Shown here one piece after another: positions 59,944-64,000 of a DNA stretch of 64,000 nt. Origin of the DNA: Actinomadura sp. WMMA1423 (GTDB taxonomy: Bacteria > Actinomycetota > Actinomycetes > Streptosporangiales > Streptosporangiaceae). The DNA is taken from the NCBI RefSeq assembly GCF_006547145.1, contig NZ_CP041244.1, positions 6,944,001 to 7,008,000 of the forward strand, read 5' to 3'. The notes under the pieces are model-generated. The model worked only from the letters and a program-made list of their open reading frames with translations, did no database searches and had not been told where the DNA came from. Numbering within the stretch: position 1 is the stretch's first letter; each line of letters starts with the position of its first letter. Both the position numbers and the translations under genes were made by a program.

Positions 59944-61310
59944 CGCGGGAACGGCCGGCCCTGTCCACCGGGGCCGCACGCAACCTCGCCACGACCACCA
60001 AGTCCGTCCCGCAGACGCAGGGCACGACCCCGCGGTGGCTGCTGTCGCAGCTGCCGTGGGTGGAGGCCGCCGGCGGCGCCTACCGGGTGAACCGCCGGCT
60101 CACCTACCGGCTCGGCGACGGGCTCGTCACGTTCGTCAACGACGGCGCGGCGGTCCGCGTCGTCGCGCCCGAACTGGCCGAGCTGCCGCCGCTGCGCGGC
60201 CTGCCCGACCCCGCGGTCCTGGACGGTCTCGCCGCCCGGTTCGAGCAGCGCGAGTACCGGCCCGGCGAGGTGATCGCGGAGGCGGGCGGGCCCCTCGACG
60301 CGGTGCACCTCGTCGCGCACGGCAAGGTCGAGGAGAGCGCCCCCGGCGCCTACGACGCCGGCGGCCGCGTCGGCGTCCTCGCCGGCGGCCGGTTCTTCGG
60401 CGCCGACGCGCTGCTCGGCGAGCCGGGGGAGTGGGCGCACACGTTCCGCGCGCTCACCCCGGTGATCGTCCTGTCGCTGCCGCGCGCGGCGGTCGCCGAG
60501 CTGACCGGCCGGTCCGCGCCGCTGCGCGCGCACCTGGAGGAGTACCGGGCCGCGCCCGTCCCGCCGCAGACCAGGCACGGCGAGGCGGCGATCGAGGTGG
60601 CGTCCGGGCACGACGGCGAGCCCGTCCTGCCCGGCACGTTCGTCGACTACGAGGCCGCGCCCCGCGAGTACGAGCTGGCCGTCACCCAGACGGTCCTGCG
60701 CGTGCACTCCCGGGTCGCCGACCTCTACAGCGAGCCGATGGACCAGGTCGACCAGCAGCTCAGGCTGACCATCGAGGAGATCAGGGAGCGCCAGGAGCAC
60801 GAACTGATCAACAACCCCGACTTCGGCCTGCTGCACAACGCCGACCTGCGCCAGCGCATCCAGACCCTCGGCGGCCCCCCGACCCCCGCCGACATGGACG
60901 AGCTGCTCGCGCGGCGCCGCAAGACCCGGTTCTTCCTCGCCCATCCGAAGACGATCGCCGCGATCGGCCGGGAGTGCACCCGCAGGGGCGTGTACCCCGC
61001 GCCGGCCGAGGTGGAGGGACGCCGCGTGCACGCCTGGCGCGGCGTCCCGATCCTCCCGTCCGACAAGATCCCCATCTCCCCGACCGGGACCAGTTCGATC
61101 CTCGCGCTGCGCACCGGCGAGGACGACGAGGGCGTCATCGGCCTGCGACGCACCGGGCTGGAGGGCGAGGTCCGGCCGGGCCTCACGGTCCGGTTCACCG
61201 GCGTCGACGACAGGGCGCTGCTGACCTACCTGGTCAGCGCCTACCACTCGGCCGCCGTGCTGGTCCCCGACGCCCTCGGCGTCCTGGAGAACGTCGAGAT
61301 CGCCCGCTGA
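59940..61310 (+). CDS. Family 2B encapsulin shell protein with cNMP-binding-like insert (second copy)
   Basis: 456-residue paralogue of the preceding shell protein, with the same arm motif ARNLATTTKSVPQTQG (13-28), insert at about 85-205 and shell core (VASGHDGEPVLPGTFVDYEAAP). The insert has FGADALL (153-159) in place of FGEQALL and is shortened by a few residues after it (GEPGEWAH), so the canonical ribose-contacting glutamate is gone. GTG at 59940 overlaps the first gene's TGA (GTGA), implying coupled synthesis in near-equal amount. The polyprenyl synthase follows after 20 bases. Confidence 0.92.
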   Translation: MTRERPALSTGAARNLATTTKSVPQTQGTTPRWLLSQLPWVEAAGGAYRVNRRLTYRLGDGLVTFVNDGAAVRVVAPELAELPPLRGLPDPAVLDGLAARFEQREYRPGEVIAEAGGPLDAVHLVAHGKVEESAPGAYDAGGRVGVLAGGRFFGADALLGEPGEWAHTFRALTPVIVLSLPRAAVAELTGRSAPLRAHLEEYRAAPVPPQTRHGEAAIEVASGHDGEPVLPGTFVDYEAAPREYELAVTQTVLRVHSRVADLYSEPMDQVDQQLRLTIEEIRERQEHELINNPDFGLLHNADLRQRIQTLGGPPTPADMDELLARRRKTRFFLAHPKTIAAIGRECTRRGVYPAPAEVEGRRVHAWRGVPILPSDKIPISPTGTSSILALRTGEDDEGVIGLRRTGLEGEVRPGLTVRFTGVDDRALLTYLVSAYHSAAVLVPDALGVLENVEIAR

Positions 61311-61330
61311 GGAGAGAGGGGACACCGACC

Positions 61331-62410
61331 ATGCCCGCCTGGAGAGACGACCCGGCCGTGATCGGCTGCGAACACCGGCCCGGGACGCGGCAGCGACCCC
61401 GGTCCGCGGCGGAGGTGCTCGCCTGGGGCCGCCGCCTGCTCGACCCCGCGCTGCGGCACGTGGTCGAGGCCATGCCGGAGGCGTCGCGCTCCACCGCGGG
61501 CTTCCACTTCGGCTGGCGCGACGAGCGCGGCCGCCCGGCCGCCGGGGCGGGCGGCAAGGCGATCCGGCCCGTGCTCACGCTGCTGGCCGCGGAGGCGGCC
61601 GGCGGGACGGTCCAGGCCGCCCTGCCGGCCGCCGTGGCGGTCGAGCTCGCGCACAACTTCTCCCTCATGCACGACGACGTGATGGACGGCGACCTCACCC
61701 GTCGCCACCGCCCGACCGCCTGGGCCGTGTTCGGCGCCAACGCCGCGATCCTCACCGGGGACGCCCTCCTCGCCGCCGCCTACGAGATCCTCGCCGAGGA
61801 GCCCTCGGCGGTGGTCGCGCGCGGCGTCCGAGTCCTCTCCCGGGCGGTCCTCGACCTTGTCGAGGGCCAGCGCGCCGACCTGGCGTTCGAGGAGCGCGCC
61901 GACGTCACGCTCGACGAGTGCCTGGCCATGGCCGCGGGCAAGACCGGCGCGCTGCTCGGCGCCTCGTGCGCGCTCGGCGCGGTGTACGGCGGCGGCACCG
62001 CCGGGCAGGTCTCCCGGCTGCGCGCCTTCGGCGAGCGCGTCGGGCTCGCCTTCCAGCTCGCCGACGACATGCTCGGCATCTGGGGCGAACCGACGGTCAC
62101 CGGCAAGCCCGTCCATGCCGACCTGCACCGCCGAAAGAAGTCGCTGCCCCTCGTCGCCGCCCTCACCTCGGGCAGCGCCGCGGGCGACGAGCTCGCCGCG
62201 CTCTACCTGCGCGACACTCCGCTCACCGACGACGAGGTGGTGCGCGCCGCCGGTCTCGTCGAGGCGGCGGGCGGACGCGCCTGGGCCGCCGCCCACGCCG
62301 AGGAACTGCTCACCGAGGCCCTCGCCGACCTCGACGCCGCCGACCCCGCCCCCTGCGCCGCCGCCGAACCGCGCGCCCTCGCCCACCTCGCCACCACCCG
62401 CGACCACTGA
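61331..62410 (+). CDS. polyprenyl diphosphate synthase, probable encapsulin cargo
   Basis: 359-residue trans-isoprenyl diphosphate synthase that condenses isopentenyl units into a C15-C20 or longer chain. First Asp motif DDVMD (115-119); K76 and R79 in GKAIRP; the second motif is DDMLG (245-249), with glycine at the last position as in many actinobacterial members. The Phe at -5 from the first motif suggests control of chain length. An N-terminal stretch of about 25 residues (with IGCEHRPGTRQRPRS) precedes the fold and could be the loading tag. It follows the shell genes by 20 bases, the known Family 2B cargo position. Confidence 0.92.
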   Translation: MPAWRDDPAVIGCEHRPGTRQRPRSAAEVLAWGRRLLDPALRHVVEAMPEASRSTAGFHFGWRDERGRPAAGAGGKAIRPVLTLLAAEAAGGTVQAALPAAVAVELAHNFSLMHDDVMDGDLTRRHRPTAWAVFGANAAILTGDALLAAAYEILAEEPSAVVARGVRVLSRAVLDLVEGQRADLAFEERADVTLDECLAMAAGKTGALLGASCALGAVYGGGTAGQVSRLRAFGERVGLAFQLADDMLGIWGEPTVTGKPVHADLHRRKKSLPLVAALTSGSAAGDELAALYLRDTPLTDDEVVRAAGLVEAAGGRAWAAAHAEELLTEALADLDAADPAPCAAAEPRALAHLATTRDH

Positions 62411-62466
62411 CCGGCGCCGGGGTCTTTGGGGGAGAGGGTCCGCTTTTGGTCGATCATTTGTTCGAG

Positions 62467-62472
62467 TAGGGT
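62467..62472 (+). promoter_or_regulatory. -10 element of a leaderless gene
   Basis: TAGGGT ends 8 bases before the GTG at 62481, the spacing of a leaderless transcript. No ribosome-binding site precedes the GTG. Confidence 0.55.
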
Positions 62473-62480
62473 GTCGAGCC

Positions 62481-62714
62481 GTGCAGGCTCCCGAACACGT
62501 CCCGTTCCTGTGCCCCGCCGGGCACAGGCTCGCTCCGGGGCGGGTCATCGTCGGCTGGTCGCCGTGCGTCTGCCCGCCCTGCGACAGGCGGGGCCGCGGG
62601 CTGCGCGGCCACCGCACCTACCTGTGCCTCGACTGCAAGGACGAGCACGTCACGACGAAGTGCTACCTGCCCCACCACGTCCCGTCCGAGGGCGCGGAGT
62701 ACCGCTGGCCCTGA
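62481..62714 (+). CDS. Cys-rich small protein, zinc-ribbon-like
   Basis: 77 residues with seven cysteines and several histidines: CPAGH near residue 11, CVCPPC (29-34), CLDC (49-52) and TKC (61). The pairs look like metal ligands of a zinc ribbon. The start is GTG at 62481 directly behind a -10 box, suggesting a leaderless mRNA. It is 70 bases behind the polyprenyl synthase, but probably has its own promoter. Function unknown. Confidence 0.7.
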   Translation: MQAPEHVPFLCPAGHRLAPGRVIVGWSPCVCPPCDRRGRGLRGHRTYLCLDCKDEHVTTKCYLPHHVPSEGAEYRWP

Positions 62715-62756
62715 CGTCCGCCCCCCGGGGCGCGGCCCGCCCCTGAGGGACCCGGG

Positions 62757-63974
62757 TCAGCCCTTGATCTGCGTCCAGGCCTGGGCCCAGCGGGAGTAGT
62801 CCACGCACTTGGCGCCGCGGTCGTCGCCGCAGTTCTTCACCGGCGTCTTCCAGAACGCCAGGCGCCTGTAGAACTCCGGGTCGCCGACGTGGTAGGTCGA
62901 GCAGAAGCCCTTGGCGGTGTACTTGCAGGCGCCGGGGTTGGCGGGCGCCTCGCCGAACCACTGGGCGACCTCCGCCTGCACCCTCGGCGTCGTGATCCAG
63001 TTCATCCACTTGTACATGCACGTCGGATGCTGGGCCTTCGAGGAGATCATCCAGGTGTCGGACCAGCCGGTCGCGCCCTCGCTGGGGATCGTCGTGGCGA
63101 CCGGCGCCTTGTCCGTCATGGCCAAGTTCGCGGTCACCTGCCACGCCGTCCCGGCGTAGTTGTAACCGCTCTTGAACGACTGGAGCTCGTCCAGGTAGTT
63201 CGCCCAGTACTGGTTGACGTTCGGGCGCTGCTGCTTCAGCAGGTCGACCGCCGCGTCGAACTGCTTCTCGTCCAGCTCGTACACGTCGGTGATCTTCAGG
63301 TCGGGGCGGTGCGTCTTGAGGTAGAGCGCCGCGTCCGCGATGTAGATGGGGGAGTCGTAGGCGACGACGTGCCCGGCCGCGGGGGACTCCTTGTCCCACA
63401 CCACGCTCCACGACGTCGGACGTTGCGTGATCTTGTCCGTCCGGTACATCAGCATGTTGGCGCCGTAGCCGTGCGGGATGCCGTACATCTGCCCACGGAC
63501 GGAGTTGTACGGCTGGTTCTTCAGGTACTTGGCGACGTCCTCCCAGGTCGAGACCAGGCCGGTGTTGACCGGCGCGACCGTCCCGCCGTAGATGAGCCGC
63601 AGGCTCGCGTCGCCGGACGCCGACACGCCGTCGTACCGCCCGGTCTTCATGAGCGCGACCATCGAGTCGGAGGTGTCGGCCACCTTGGTGTACACCTTGC
63701 AGCCGGTCGCCTTCGTGAACGGCGTGACCCAGTCGACCTTCGGGTCGTTCGTGCCGTTCTCGGCGTACCCCGCCCACGCGACGAGGTCGAGCCGGCCCTC
63801 CGGGGTGCCGAGCTCCTGCAGCATCGGGACGTCGGGCGGCGCGGCGGTCCCGCCGGAGTCGTCGCTGCAGGCGCCGGTGAACGCCACCGCGAGCAGCGCC
63901 GCCGCGGCGAGCAGGGCCCGGCGGGAACGGGCCGGAGAGCGCACGGTCGTCGTCGCTTCTGGGGTACGAGCCAT
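62757..63974 (-). CDS. polyamine-type ABC transporter solute-binding lipoprotein
   Basis: 405-residue extracellular binding protein of the spermidine/putrescine type. Lipobox TGAC (cysteine 36) after a hydrophobic segment; the mature part begins with LDLVAWAGYAENG and has YGIPHGYGANMLMYRTDK and WSDTWMISSKAQH, characteristic of PotD-like proteins. Two C-terminal pairs of cysteines (CKYTAKGFC and NCGDDRGAKC) may form disulfides. No permease or ATPase gene lies in the window; they may be beyond the right edge. ATG at 63974; a GTG one codon earlier is also open. Confidence 0.9.
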   Translation of the reverse strand: MARTPEATTTVRSPARSRRALLAAAALLAVAFTGACSDDSGGTAAPPDVPMLQELGTPEGRLDLVAWAGYAENGTNDPKVDWVTPFTKATGCKVYTKVADTSDSMVALMKTGRYDGVSASGDASLRLIYGGTVAPVNTGLVSTWEDVAKYLKNQPYNSVRGQMYGIPHGYGANMLMYRTDKITQRPTSWSVVWDKESPAAGHVVAYDSPIYIADAALYLKTHRPDLKITDVYELDEKQFDAAVDLLKQQRPNVNQYWANYLDELQSFKSGYNYAGTAWQVTANLAMTDKAPVATTIPSEGATGWSDTWMISSKAQHPTCMYKWMNWITTPRVQAEVAQWFGEAPANPGACKYTAKGFCSTYHVGDPEFYRRLAFWKTPVKNCGDDRGAKCVDYSRWAQAWTQIKG

Positions 63975-64000
63975 CACGCTGAGGCATCGTAGGGGTATTT

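Noticed and set aside
1..64000. CRISPR arrays, insertion sequences, integrases, rRNA or tRNA genes
   Set aside because: No spaced direct repeats of CRISPR type, no transposase or integrase motifs and no cloverleaf with a TTCRA loop were found by eye.

Overview
The window is chromosomal DNA of a high-GC actinomycete. Codon third positions are almost all G or C, GTG starts and ATGA/GTGA gene overlaps are frequent, and the gene set is typical of the group: a complete mce lipid-import operon, deazaflavin- and flavin-dependent oxidoreductases, many TetR regulators, a WS/DGAT acyltransferase and Family 2B encapsulins. A Streptosporangiales/Thermomonosporaceae (Actinomadura-like) origin is my inference. 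I saw no rRNA, tRNA, CRISPR array, transposase or prophage gene.

Layout. 1-4.1 kb: glycine/serine catabolism on the minus strand (gcvT, gcvH, glyA, then sdaA cut by the left edge) behind a tandem glycine riboswitch. 4.4-11.5 kb: a lipoprotein, a site-2 protease, a Cds1-like PLP enzyme, a membrane protein, an ATP-dependent DNA ligase, an anchored secreted protein, and a compact leader-ORF/hairpin/terminator unit. 11.6-20.5 kb: an oxidative island with two diiron proteins, an SDR, a Baeyer-Villiger-type monooxygenase, a Ddn-like protein, a nucleotide-sugar-type SDR and four TetR regulators, with two 35-bp near-perfect palindromes. 20.8-32.1 kb: a transglycosylase-like protein, a MarR regulator and the eight-gene mce operon (yrbEA, yrbEB, mceA-F) plus an Mce-associated protein, ended by a strong hairpin. 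32.4-33.8 kb: an S4 ribosomal protein and a DUF2470-type gene, divergent around overlapping DtxR/IdeR-like iron boxes. 34-44.7 kb: metabolic and repair genes (Cys/Met PLP enzyme, AAA ATPase, acyltransferase, Ung, WS/DGAT, thioredoxin-reductase-like enzyme with XRE-cupin regulator, MFS). 44.8-46.1 kb: two head-to-head genes that have both lost their 5' ends. 46.2-53.5 kb: PhzF, racemase, LysR, DDAH-like hydrolase, PucR, DadA-like oxidase, hemerythrin. 53.6-58.3 kb: lpd, a membrane protein, an MHS transporter, and an ArsR gene with a small partner.

The most notable system is at 58.5-62.4 kb: two tandem Family 2B encapsulin shell genes, each with a cyclic-nucleotide-binding-like insert, followed at once by a polyprenyl diphosphate synthase that is the likely cargo. 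The two inserts differ at a key ligand-pocket motif (FGE in the first, FGA in the second), which suggests a two-component shell with unequal ligand sensing. An ArsR gene diverges from this operon with a palindrome between them. A leaderless Cys-rich 77-residue gene and a polyamine-type solute-binding lipoprotein complete the window.

Recurring features are 21-bp-period repeats at three separate places, a 76-bp tandem intergenic repeat, and a 19-bp dispersed intergenic repeat.
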